Shown here in pieces: positions 9,191-16,719 of a stretch of 64,000 nucleotides of DNA. The notes beneath the pieces were generated by a model. It had not been told where the DNA came from. It was given only the letters and a program-made list of their open reading frames with translations, and did no database searches. Position numbers and translations under genes: made by a program. Position 1 is the first letter of the stretch, and each line of letters begins with the position of its first letter. This DNA is from Henriciella sp. (GTDB lineage Bacteria; Pseudomonadota; Alphaproteobacteria; Caulobacterales; Hyphomonadaceae): assembly GCF_029937755.1 (NCBI RefSeq), contig NZ_JAPYPG010000005.1:124001-188000 (forward strand), in the 5' to 3' direction.

Positions 9191-10197
9191 CGAGTCGAGA
9201 CGTCACTGTTGTCATTCCGACCTACAACCGGCCGGAAAGCCTGCATCGCGCTGTCCAGAGCCTGTTCTGGCAGACCGCCCGCAAGACAGGCTTCAAGGTT
9301 CTCGTGGTCGATAACTCACGTGAAGCGACCGCCCGCTTTGCTTTCGATGCGCTGGAAAACCAGGCACCCGATACGCTGCATCTGACCTACCTGCATGCGC
9401 CCGAGCCGGGCGTCGCCAATGCGCGCAATGCTGCGATGGATGCACTCACGACGCCGCTGGTCGCTTTTCTGGATGACGACCAGACCGCACCTATCCACTG
9501 GCTCGACGGGCTGATCGAAGCATATTCGCGCTATCAGGCGGCGGTTACGTTCGGGCCGGTCATGACGGCCCTTCCCGACGGCATCCATCAGCACCGCGCC
9601 TATTTCGAACATTTCTTCGCGCGTGATCCCGGTCTCGAGGATGGCTATATCGACAAGCCATGGGGCTGCGGCAACGCCCTGCTCGATACCCGGCAGATTC
9701 CGGGCGCCAAGCCCTGGTTCGATGCGCGGATGAACGAAGTCGGCGGCGAGGATGACGTTCTCTTCGCGCGCATCCGCGAGGGTGGGGGCAAGTTCGCCTG
9801 GGCAGAAAACGCACCCGTCTACGAACACCCTTTGCGCCAGCGCCTCTCGCTTTCCTACACGCTTCGCCGGGCGCTCGCCTATGGCCAGGGCCCCTGCACC
9901 ATGGCGCGCAAGGCGAGCCCGCCGCGCTATGGCAGCCTGTTGATGTGGATGGGAATTGGTACCGTAAAGGCCGCTATTCACGGCACAGCCTGGCTTGCCC
10001 TGTGGGTTGTGCGTGACCCGAACCGGGCCTTCCAGCTGGATAAGGCTATACGCGGCCTCGGCAAGATACTGTTCTGGAAGAAGATGCGCTTCTATGGCGC
10101 CGCGACAGTGAGGCAGACCGGGCCAATCGTCTCAGCGAGTGCGAACCAGCCCCGCACGGGTGCCGCTCCCGCCGAACCTGCCGCTGCCAATCACTGA
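9187..10197 (+). CDS. Glycosyltransferase family 2 (holdfast cluster)
   Basis: 336-aa GT2 enzyme. The start shows VTVVIPTYNRPESLHRAVQS, the classic GT-A opening; the nucleotide-binding part contains LVVDNSREAT and the metal motif AFLDDDQTAP near residue 97. An acceptor-side motif EVGGEDDVLFARIREGGG follows at about 190-205. A hydrophobic patch (about 255-275) before the C-terminus suggests membrane contact. Its ATG overlaps the hfsH stop (ATGA). Its last 66 bases overlap the end of the convergent hfsC gene, and its Ala/Pro-rich tail may be an accessory extension. It probably adds a later sugar than the GT at 7419. Either gene could be HfsG or HfsL. Confidence 0.85.
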   Translation: MTSRDVTVVIPTYNRPESLHRAVQSLFWQTARKTGFKVLVVDNSREATARFAFDALENQAPDTLHLTYLHAPEPGVANARNAAMDALTTPLVAFLDDDQTAPIHWLDGLIEAYSRYQAAVTFGPVMTALPDGIHQHRAYFEHFFARDPGLEDGYIDKPWGCGNALLDTRQIPGAKPWFDARMNEVGGEDDVLFARIREGGGKFAWAENAPVYEHPLRQRLSLSYTLRRALAYGQGPCTMARKASPPRYGSLLMWMGIGTVKAAIHGTAWLALWVVRDPNRAFQLDKAIRGLGKILFWKKMRFYGAATVRQTGPIVSASANQPRTGAAPAEPAAANH

Positions 10198-11472
10198 CTC
10201 CTGCAGGGGATGGCCGGGTGCGCGCGCCGACAGGTCTGCCATACTGATCGCGACCTTGGCAGCCACAGCAACATAAACCACCCAGACGATAGTATTCTGC
10301 TGCAATGCGATACTCTCAGACAGGCTGAAGAGCAGGAATTGCGCGGCCACACCGAGCGCGAAGATGCCTTCCCAACTGGAAATGGCCAGACGAATGGCAC
10401 GCGCCAGCAGCAGCAGATAACTCAACATGAAGCCAGCCAGCCCGACCAGTCCAATGGAGAGAGCCGTTTCCAGCCAGCCATTGTGCGCCGTTGGCACGAG
10501 CCATTCTGTCGCAAGCCGCACCTTATAGGCCGGCTCGGAGTCGATGCCCCAGAAGGCGCCATAGCCATAGCCGAACCAGGGCCGCGCCGCGATGGCATCC
10601 AGTAGCGCAGTCCAGATGTCAGTCCGCCCCGTCAGCGTCGCATCCCGGCCAAGCAGTTCGAAAATGAGCCCCGGCGCAACGATGAGGACGAGCGCCATGG
10701 CCCCAACGGCAATGAAACCGATCCAGATGGTCGAGAGCGTCGTCACAACACCGCGCCGCATCCATGCGCCGGTTGCAAGGACGCCAAGCCCCACCAGCAG
10801 GCCGAGCAGTGCCGTCTTGGATGTCGACAGGATAACCAGCGCGGCACAGAGCGTGACCGCCCCGCCCCAGACCAGCCGCCATCGCCGGTCCATCACGAGC
10901 AGGAAGGCACAGACGAAGCTCGCCCTTGCCATGTGGCCGCCGAGGGCATTCTTTTCCCACCACATACCGCGCCATGCTCCAACGTGAACTTCATCCATGA
11001 TGGCGATACCCGGCGCAACCACGCCCGATATGAATGAGACGAGCGCCATGAACAGCCAAACCGCGCCGAGTAGTCTCAGCAGTGTCCGCCAGTCGTAGCG
11101 CGCAGCGAGGAACAGACCGGCCAAGGTCGTTGCAACGATGGCGATGGCCCGTCGCTCGGTCACTTCCGGATTGATCGACCAGGCCCAGGAAGCACAGGCA
11201 AGAATGAGAATGAAGATTAGGAACGGGAGCCGAACCGATATCCGGAAAAGCCGCGGCAGTTCGAACAGGCAGCCAATGACCACAAGACCATAGACAGGCA
11301 GCCAGAGCATGCGCAGCAGCGTGCTTTCAGGGTCCGTCTCACTGGCAAAAAGACGCGGTAGCAGGCCTTCAGTGAACATGACGAGGCAGGCGAAGACTGT
11401 CGCGTATTCGGCAAAGCGCAGAAGGCTCTGGAGCGGTGTCCTATCCAGCGAGGCGGTCTGCGAAACGGGCAT
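10132..11472 (-). CDS. hfsC: Wzy-type polymerase / O-antigen ligase family, HfsC-like
   Basis: 446-aa polytopic inner-membrane protein with about ten to twelve hydrophobic segments, for example FAEYATVFACLVMFTEGLLP near the start. The large periplasmic loop lies after the mid-point and contains GRDATLTGRTDIWTALLDAI and the GYGYGAFWG stretch, which is the conserved region of the O-antigen ligase/Wzy family. It should polymerise flipped repeat units. The ATG overlaps the hfsB stop by 32 bases, so hfsA-hfsB-hfsC form a leftward unit. Its 3' end overlaps the opposing GT2 gene by 66 bases. HfsC naming is by order and family. Confidence 0.85.
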   Translation of the reverse strand: MPVSQTASLDRTPLQSLLRFAEYATVFACLVMFTEGLLPRLFASETDPESTLLRMLWLPVYGLVVIGCLFELPRLFRISVRLPFLIFILILACASWAWSINPEVTERRAIAIVATTLAGLFLAARYDWRTLLRLLGAVWLFMALVSFISGVVAPGIAIMDEVHVGAWRGMWWEKNALGGHMARASFVCAFLLVMDRRWRLVWGGAVTLCAALVILSTSKTALLGLLVGLGVLATGAWMRRGVVTTLSTIWIGFIAVGAMALVLIVAPGLIFELLGRDATLTGRTDIWTALLDAIAARPWFGYGYGAFWGIDSEPAYKVRLATEWLVPTAHNGWLETALSIGLVGLAGFMLSYLLLLARAIRLAISSWEGIFALGVAAQFLLFSLSESIALQQNTIVWVVYVAVAAKVAISMADLSARAPGHPLQESVIGSGRFGGSGTRAGLVRTR

Positions 11473-12142
11473 CGCTTCCCATCCTGTTCAGCACCAGGCC
11501 TGCTACCTTGCCGCCATGACTGATAATCTCGTCACGCAGGCTGGCGACCTCTTCGGCCCCGGTGGAATCGGCCTCGACGACGATAAAGACCCCATCGGCC
11601 TGTGCGGCAAAGGCAAGACCGGCAGGTGAACGGGTCAACGCCGGAGCATCAACCACGATCCAGTCAGCCGCCTGCCGGACCTTCTCCCACCAGCCCGGCC
11701 GGGAGCGCAGCTGCACGTGCTGGCCCTTGCGCAGAAGCTCGGTCCGGAACCGCGAAACAAGCAGGCGCGTATTCTCGATCTCATGCACGCTCAGCAGTTT
11801 GGGCGATGGCTTCGCCGCCTCACCCGCGGTGCCGGGTTGAGAGACGGAATAAATCGGCTCGGTGCGCAGCGATGCGTCATAGGCCCGGCCCGGTTTGCCA
11901 ACGCCCCGGGCAAAGCCCTCCTCGAAAGAGGAAAAGGCCGCATTCCGGCGCAGGTCGAGGTCGAGAAGCCAGGTCGATTTCTGGGACTTGCGCGCGGCCA
12001 GCAGCGCGAAGGAGGCGGCAATACTGCTCGTCCCCTCGCCTTCGCGCGACGAGATGAACATCACGCACCGGCCACCCGAAGCTGAAGTCAGCCTCGAAGC
12101 GGCGCGCCATACACCGTCAATCTGGTCACGAAGGTCTCGCAT
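11441..12142 (-). CDS. hfsB: CpsD/CapB-family ATPase-like protein with altered P-loop, HfsB-like
   Basis: 233-aa cytosolic partner of the chain-length regulator, related to the kinase domain of Wzc (BY-kinase). The fold markers are present: FISSREGEGTSS at residues 29-40 in the Walker A place, LLDLDLRR at 59-66 (Walker A-prime) and DWIVVDAPALTRSP in the last third. The Walker A lysine position is Thr38 (GEGTSS where kinases have GEGKST), and there is no tyrosine cluster at the C-terminus. It may therefore be a non-kinase regulator. It lies between hfsA and hfsC on the same strand, 80 bases after hfsA, with an inverted repeat in that gap. Confidence 0.8.
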   Translation of the reverse strand: MRDLRDQIDGVWRAASRLTSASGGRCVMFISSREGEGTSSIAASFALLAARKSQKSTWLLDLDLRRNAAFSSFEEGFARGVGKPGRAYDASLRTEPIYSVSQPGTAGEAAKPSPKLLSVHEIENTRLLVSRFRTELLRKGQHVQLRSRPGWWEKVRQAADWIVVDAPALTRSPAGLAFAAQADGVFIVVEADSTGAEEVASLRDEIISHGGKVAGLVLNRMGSDARFADRLAG

Positions 12143-12182
12143 CGGCCCGCATTCTGTTGAGGATTCGGGCTAACATGCGTCT

Positions 12183-12202
12183 GGTTAACGCTTTTCTTAA
12201 CC
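12183..12202. repeat. Inverted repeat GGTTAA-N8-TTAACC upstream of hfsB
   Basis: GGTTAA and TTAACC arms flank eight bases in the 80-base hfsA-hfsB gap, about 40 bases upstream of the hfsB start. It could be a small hairpin or a binding site. The TTAA halves recall CtrA sites, but the spacing is eight rather than seven, so I do not call it CtrA. Confidence 0.35.
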
Positions 12203-12222
12203 AAGCGTCATTGAAAGCCGCC

Positions 12223-13734
12223 TCAGGCCGTGCGTACAGACCCGACAACCGGTAGCCCGATAGTTCGCTCCAGCGAGCGGCTGGTCGTGAAGCCGTTGCG
12301 TGTCAGCGCCCTGAGCAGCCCGGCCATCAGGGCCGTGAAGCCCGCAAGAAGGAAGGCAAGTGCAGCGACCGGCAGTTTCAGGCTGGAGCCCTTGATCGGC
12401 ACACGCGCTGGCTCAAGGACCCGCACACTGTCGGCGGACTGGTTGGAGATCTCCGCGAGCGCGCGCTCCTCGATCTCCCGAGCGGAAAAGTTCTGGACAT
12501 TGGCTTCCATAAGCGCCTTGCGCCGCTGCAGTTCCTGCCATTCCGGCTGAAGATCGTTGAGGCGTTCAAGGCGTTCTTCGACGCGTGCGAGCTGGCGCTC
12601 AAGCTCTGCGCCCTGCAGGGCAAGCGACTGGGCTTCGGCTTCCAGGTTCGCGGCAGATTGCTCGATCTGCTGGTAGACCGGGTTCGGTCCGCGCCGAGTC
12701 GTACCGGACAGCCCTTGTCGCGCGTTAAGATACTGCTCCAGCTGTTCAATGCGCGTATCGATGGCCTGCACCGCCCGGGAGTCTGCTGTGTAGCGCGACA
12801 GCAATTCCTCGCGCTCCATCTGCAACTCGCTCAACCGCTGGGCGGAGCTGTCCTCGACATAGAGATCCTGCTCGGGGGCCATCCTGGAAAGTTGCTGGTT
12901 ATAAATGTCGAGCTGCCCCTCGACGGCGCTCGCGCGAGACTGGTTGGTGAGAAGCTCGCCGGAGATCGTTGCATAGAGCTGCTGGGCGGTCTGCCGCTCG
13001 CTCTCAAAATCGCCGATCTGGTTGCGCCGGAGGAAGTTGCGGATCTCTTCCTCGACCTTGAGAAGCTCATTCTCGAATTTCTTGCGCTGGTCGCGAAGCG
13101 TGTCGGAGCCACCTCCGGAAAACACTTCCGTGCGGTAGTCGAGATAGGCGCCGATGATGGCGTTGAGCAGCTCTGCGGAGAGTGCCGGATCCTCATGGGT
13201 GAGCGCTGTGCCGACGATCGGAGACTTTGGTGCTGAACCGGCCTCGAAGGATTTGCGAAGCGCTGCGACACCCTTTTCGAACGTCTGGTCGGCAATGGCA
13301 TCATGCTCGGACGTGGGCGCCTCGGCCATTTTCTTGTCCATCGCCTCCACCAAATCCGGGAAGACACGCGAGAGCGGAAACCGCTCCAAGGCGCGTTCCG
13401 CCACGATAGGGCTGCGAAGAACTTCGATCTCGGCCTGGATCAGCTGCTCCTGTTCCGGGGTTGCGCCAGCGCCTTCCGTACCAACCCTTGGCCTATAGAC
13501 GCTCTCATCGCCGAGGCGGACATAGAGCCTCGAATTGGCCTCATACGTCTTGGGCATCTGGAAGGCGATGAACAGACCCAGAAGGAAGATTGGCAGAAAG
13601 ACGAGCACCATAAGCCATTTGGCTCGCCAGAGCTGCAGGACCACCTCACTTGCGCCCATCCAGGGACGACGGCGCACCGCGCCGGACTCGGCGCGGCGCT
13701 CGCCTGCCGGTCCCCAGTCTTGCGATGCTGCCAT
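12223..13734 (-). CDS. hfsA: Wzc/GumC-like chain-length determinant, HfsA-like
   Basis: 503-aa polysaccharide co-polymerase in the inner membrane. The first transmembrane helix is at about residues 38-58 (WLMVLVFLPIFLLGLFIAFQ) and the second at about 460-480 (PVAALAFLLAGFTALMAGLL). Between them lie the Wzz-type domain (MPKTYEANSRLYVRLGDES) and a long coiled coil from about 200 to 400 rich in Gln/Glu/Leu heptads. RVPIKGSSLKLP before helix two is the Pro/Lys-rich segment typical of these proteins. No kinase domain is fused; the separate HfsB-like gene follows. The gene is divergent from hfsD across a 121-base gap. It should link polymerisation to the HfsD outer-membrane pore and set chain length. 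Confidence 0.88.
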   Translation of the reverse strand: MAASQDWGPAGERRAESGAVRRRPWMGASEVVLQLWRAKWLMVLVFLPIFLLGLFIAFQMPKTYEANSRLYVRLGDESVYRPRVGTEGAGATPEQEQLIQAEIEVLRSPIVAERALERFPLSRVFPDLVEAMDKKMAEAPTSEHDAIADQTFEKGVAALRKSFEAGSAPKSPIVGTALTHEDPALSAELLNAIIGAYLDYRTEVFSGGGSDTLRDQRKKFENELLKVEEEIRNFLRRNQIGDFESERQTAQQLYATISGELLTNQSRASAVEGQLDIYNQQLSRMAPEQDLYVEDSSAQRLSELQMEREELLSRYTADSRAVQAIDTRIEQLEQYLNARQGLSGTTRRGPNPVYQQIEQSAANLEAEAQSLALQGAELERQLARVEERLERLNDLQPEWQELQRRKALMEANVQNFSAREIEERALAEISNQSADSVRVLEPARVPIKGSSLKLPVAALAFLLAGFTALMAGLLRALTRNGFTTSRSLERTIGLPVVGSVRTA

Positions 13735-13855
13735 GGGCGTCGATGCTCCGCTGGTTTGGTTACTGTCTGTCCTGACGGACGCCGCTTGATAATTCCTTAA
13801 ACATTAACACCGAGCCTGAGACCTTGCTGCAGCACATACCTCAGACTGGACGGAT
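13735..13855. promoter_or_regulatory. Divergent hfsA/hfsD promoter region
   Basis: The 121-base gap between the hfsA and hfsD starts must hold both promoters. It contains an A/T-rich core with two TTAA boxes three bases apart (13797-13807) about 50 bases before hfsD. I could not identify convincing -35/-10 pairs. Confidence 0.4.
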
Positions 13856-14563
13856 ATGAGACATTCCCTCCTGCTCCTGCCGCTTGCCGCGCTTGGCGCC
13901 TGCCAGAGCGTCGAGCCGGCTCCGACAGAATACTTCCCCGTCGCCGAGTGGCGCCATGAAGATGGTCAGGACCCGGCCTACCTGCTGGCGCCCGGCGATA
14001 CGATGCAGCTTGTCTTTCATACGGCACCAGAGCTTGATCGCGAGGTCCGCGTCGCTCCAGACGGATCAATCGCCCTGCCTTATGTCGGGTCGATCCGCGC
14101 GTCGGCCCGCACAGCCGGAGAACTGCGCATGGATCTTCTGAATGCCTATGCCAGCGAACTGAAAGACCCGGACATCGACGTCATTCCAACCGGCTTCGAG
14201 AGCCAGAAGATCTTTGTCGGCGGACAGGTCCAAAGCCCGGGCATGGTCGAACTGCCGGGCCAGATTGATCCGCTGCAGGCGATTATCATGGCAGGCGGCT
14301 TTACCGATGGTGCCAAGCCGACCCAGGTCGCCGTTTTGCGGCGCCTGCCGGGTGGCCAGGTCATGTCGGCGGTGTTCGACGTCCGCAAGGGGATCAACGA
14401 TCCGCGCTATGCAGACTTTACCCCACTCCGGCGCTTCGATGTCGTCTATGTGCCGCGCTCGGCCATTTCCGAAGAGAACCTGCTGATGCAGCAATGGTTC
14501 AGGAACTCGCTGCCGATCGACTTCTCGCTCTATTACGATATCGGCGGCGAGCTGCGCCGCTAG
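13856..14563 (+). CDS. hfsD: Wza-like polysaccharide export lipoprotein, HfsD-like
   Basis: 235-aa outer-membrane export protein. The signal MRHSLLLLPLAALGAC ends in a lipobox (LGAC), so it is a lipoprotein. The Poly_export domain begins near residue 42 (LAPGDTMQLVFHTAPELDRE, then VAPDGSIALPYVGSI), followed by one SLBB-type domain (KIFVGGQVQSPGMVELPG near 119-136). The C-terminal segment QQWFRNSLPIDFSLYYD could be the short amphipathic membrane helix. At 235 residues it is a short Wza relative. It should form the outer-membrane exit for the polymer, working with HfsA. It is divergent from hfsA and is followed by a small hairpin shared with the opposing Sel1 gene. Confidence 0.88.
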   Translation: MRHSLLLLPLAALGACQSVEPAPTEYFPVAEWRHEDGQDPAYLLAPGDTMQLVFHTAPELDREVRVAPDGSIALPYVGSIRASARTAGELRMDLLNAYASELKDPDIDVIPTGFESQKIFVGGQVQSPGMVELPGQIDPLQAIIMAGGFTDGAKPTQVAVLRRLPGGQVMSAVFDVRKGINDPRYADFTPLRRFDVVYVPRSAISEENLLMQQWFRNSLPIDFSLYYDIGGELRR

Positions 14564-14566
14564 GCC

Positions 14567-14584
14567 GGCAGGCGAACGCCTGCC
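14567..14584. terminator. Small hairpin between hfsD and the Sel1 gene
   Basis: GGCAGGCG-AA-CGCCTGCC, an eight-base perfect stem, lies directly after the hfsD stop and seven bases before the end of the convergent Sel1 gene. It has no U-run and a very tight loop, so terminator function for one or both genes is only likely from position. Confidence 0.35.
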
Positions 14585-14591
14585 AGGTTCA

Positions 14592-14867
14592 CTAGTTCAT
14601 GAGCTGCAGCCAGTCGCGGGCGGACTTGAGCGCCTGCTTGATCTCGTCGCTGGACAGCATATCGGCAATCTGCTGGCGATATTCCCTGGCTTCTTCCGAG
14701 CCCTTCATCACAGCGAGATTGAACCATTTGTGTGCGGCGACCATGTCAGCATCCACGCCAACGCCTGTCGAATAGGCGAGACCTACGCGGTAAAGCTCCT
14801 CGCCGGTTGCTGTCGATGTGATCCCCGTCTCCGGGGCGACATCCATTGCCATTTCTGAATACGGCAT
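14592..14867 (-). CDS. Small Sel1-repeat protein
   Basis: 91-aa protein with no signal peptide. Residues 22-60 form one Sel1-like (TPR-related) repeat: GEELYRVGLAYSTGVGVDAD, then AAHKWFNLAVMKGSEEA. This is the pattern of alternating helices with AAHKWFNLAA-type second helices. The acidic, polar C-terminus is helical. It is convergent with hfsD and stands alone on its strand, with no obvious operon. Sel1 proteins bind other proteins; here a single repeat suggests a small adaptor. No link to holdfast is shown. Confidence 0.75.
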   Translation of the reverse strand: MPYSEMAMDVAPETGITSTATGEELYRVGLAYSTGVGVDADMVAAHKWFNLAVMKGSEEAREYRQQIADMLSSDEIKQALKSARDWLQLMN

Positions 14868-15101
14868 CTGTCTTCTCCATTTTACCCTGAGTCCGCCGGC
14901 GCTTCATGCTGCCTTGTACGGACCCTCAAAAAACCATCACGCCACGCCTCGGTGACAGTGCTTAGCGTGCCCCCAGAGCTTTTCGACATGGTTAACGGAA
15001 AGAAGCGAAAACCGTCTGTGTGTTAACAGAAATAGCCGCGTCATTAACGTTCGTGTACGGAATTACAGTAATCAGAAGTTTTCGCGTAAAAACGGAATTT
15101 C

Positions 15102-15130
15102 TTGCCCGCCCAGCGAAACACTCATAATCT
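15102..15130 (+). promoter_or_regulatory. Possible sigma-70-type promoter for the small membrane protein pair
   Basis: TTGCCC (15102-15107) and TAATCT (15125-15130) with a 17-base spacer lie about 30 bases before the GTG start at 15161. The preceding 100 bases are A/T-richer than the surroundings and carry ATGGTTAA (14988-14995), the reverse complement of a TTAACCAT box. Confidence 0.35.
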
Positions 15131-15160
15131 TGCCGACGCCAACACTGCAAGGAGGGCAAA

Positions 15161-15391
15161 GTGGAGCAGGACATATCCGCAGGGTTCATGGCAGGGATGG
15201 GAATCTTCTATCTCGCCATCGTTATTCTTTTCATCGTCGCCTACTGGAAGATCTGGAGCAAGGCAGGCTTCAGCGGTGCCTGGTCGCTGCTGATGCTGAT
15301 ACCCTTGGTGAACATCATCGCCTTCCTGTATCTGGCTTTCGCCGAATGGCCGGTCCATCGCCAGCTCGCCAATCCGGACGATTTCGGCTAG
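15161..15391 (+). CDS. Small membrane protein, tandem copy 1
   Basis: 76-aa protein with two hydrophobic segments (about 8-28, GMGIFYLAIVILFIVAYW, and 38-58) around a short positively charged loop (KIWSKAGFSGAW). It ends with AEWPVHRQ. The start is GTG, chosen for the AAGGAGGG site seven bases upstream. It is a diverged duplicate of the next gene (KAGFxGA, P-x-x-N, LAFxEWPVHR shared). I do not recognise a characterised family; the shape resembles small DUF-type proteins encoded near membrane stress genes. Function unknown. Confidence 0.7.
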   Translation: MEQDISAGFMAGMGIFYLAIVILFIVAYWKIWSKAGFSGAWSLLMLIPLVNIIAFLYLAFAEWPVHRQLANPDDFG

Positions 15392-15456
15392 CGCCAGCAA
15401 AGAGCATTGCCAGACAGCGGCGCGGCACGCACCATGACTGCCAGGAGGAAAGACCC

Positions 15457-15660
15457 ATGGTCCTCGGCTTCTGGCTTCTCATGTTCGTGCTCAACCTCGT
15501 CGCCTTCTGGCGCATATTCCAGAAAGCGGGCTTCAAGGGCGCCTATGCGCTGATGATGGTCGTGCCCATTTTGAATGTGGTCGGCCTTCTCCTGCTCGCC
15601 TTCGTGGAGTGGCCGGTTCACCGGCTCGTCGACTATCTCGATGAAGAGCGCAGGCGCTGA
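15457..15660 (+). CDS. Small membrane protein, tandem copy 2
   Basis: 67-aa protein with two transmembrane segments and the same core as the preceding gene: FQKAGFKGAYALMMVVPILN followed by LLAFVEWPVHR, then an acidic/basic tail DEERRR. The ATG at 15457 follows an AGGAGGA site. It lies 65 bases after copy 1 and is probably in the same transcript. Shared residues are concentrated in the inter-helix loop and the EWPVHR motif, which are therefore the likely functional parts. Function unknown. Confidence 0.7.
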   Translation: MVLGFWLLMFVLNLVAFWRIFQKAGFKGAYALMMVVPILNVVGLLLLAFVEWPVHRLVDYLDEERRR

Positions 15661-15732
15661 ACTGCGCTGCGTCCAAATACCCCTGAGGAAGCCGCTTGGG
15701 GGTAAGGGATGTGACGCGTATATTGCCGCGCC

Positions 15733-16674
15733 ATGACAAACCTGTTCGAACCGATCCCGTACGCGCTCTGGAAAGAGGACAAGCAGGCCTTTGCTAACAA
15801 GCTTGGCCGCTCCTTTCGCGAGACGGGCTTTGCCGTCATCACCGGGCACCCGGTCGATGAGGCCGTGATCGCACGCGCCAACGACGCTGCGAAGGACTTC
15901 TTCAAGCTGCCGGAAGACGTGAAGGAAAAATACCACGACGCCGAAGGCGGGCGCCAACGCGGCTATACCCCGTTCGGCACCGAGAACGCCAAGGGCCAGA
16001 AGCAGGCCGACCTCAAGGAATTCTGGCATACCGGCCGCAAGCTGCCGACGGACTCGAAATACCGCGCCACGATGAAGGACACGCCCTTTGTCGACGAGGT
16101 GCCGGACTTCGATGCTGCGACCTATGCCTTCTACGAAGAGATGGACAGTTTCGGACGCGACCTTCTGGCCGCCGTCGCGCTGCATCTGGACCTCCCGGAA
16201 GACTGGTTCGAGGACAAGGTTGAAAGCGGCAACTCCATCCTGCGCCTGCTTCACTATCCGCCGCAGAAAAACCCACCGCCCAAAGGCACGGTGCGTGCCG
16301 CCGCCCATGAGGACATCAATGTCATCACGCTCCTGCTCGGTGCCGAAGAGGCCGGGCTGGAAGCCTGGCACCGCTCCGGCCAATGGTTGAGCGTGAACCC
16401 GCCGCCTGGGTCTCTCGTCATCAATTGCGGTGACATGCTACAGCGCCTCACCGGCGGTGTTCTGCCCTCAACGACGCACCGCGTCGTGAACCCCGAACCG
16501 GAACGAGCCAAATTCCCTCGCTATTCAACGCCCTTCTTCCTGCACTTCAATCAGGATTTCCTGATCGAGCAGCTGCCGCAATGCCTGGAAGAAGGCGGCA
16601 AGAAACAGCCGCCAATCACGGCGCAGGATTACCTGATGGAGCGCCTGCGTGAGATCGGGCTGGTGAAGGCCTAA
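15733..16674 (+). CDS. 2OG-Fe(II) oxygenase, isopenicillin N synthase-like
   Basis: 313-aa member of the isopenicillin-N-synthase-like oxygenase family, cytosolic. The N-terminal DIOX_N part has RSFRETGFAVITGHPVDEAV. The double-stranded beta-helix carries the iron ligands: His and Asp in AAHEDINVITLLLG near residues 194-196, and the distal His in LPSTTHRVVNP near 255. An Arg (FPRYSTPFF) two strands later fits the 2-oxoglutarate-binding R-x-S motif. The gene is monocistronic or leads into the MFS gene 45 bases on. Substrate cannot be predicted; homologues act on small organic molecules. Confidence 0.85.
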   Translation: MTNLFEPIPYALWKEDKQAFANKLGRSFRETGFAVITGHPVDEAVIARANDAAKDFFKLPEDVKEKYHDAEGGRQRGYTPFGTENAKGQKQADLKEFWHTGRKLPTDSKYRATMKDTPFVDEVPDFDAATYAFYEEMDSFGRDLLAAVALHLDLPEDWFEDKVESGNSILRLLHYPPQKNPPPKGTVRAAAHEDINVITLLLGAEEAGLEAWHRSGQWLSVNPPPGSLVINCGDMLQRLTGGVLPSTTHRVVNPEPERAKFPRYSTPFFLHFNQDFLIEQLPQCLEEGGKKQPPITAQDYLMERLREIGLVKA

Positions 16675-16719
16675 CACCCCCTCCAAATTTCCGTGGCCGC
16701 TCCTTATACTGGTCAGCAC

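Noticed and set aside
12183-12202. CtrA-type site (TTAA-N7-TTAA) upstream of hfsB
   Set aside because: The two TTAA boxes are eight bases apart and arranged as an inverted repeat, so the cell-cycle regulator motif does not fit.
13797-13808. Possible CtrA site before hfsD
   Set aside because: TTAA boxes are only three bases apart; short A/T words of this kind arise by chance in promoters.
14868-15160. Possible small RNA gene in the A/T-richer gap
   Set aside because: No clear promoter-hairpin-U-tract arrangement apart from the promoter that serves the 15161 gene.
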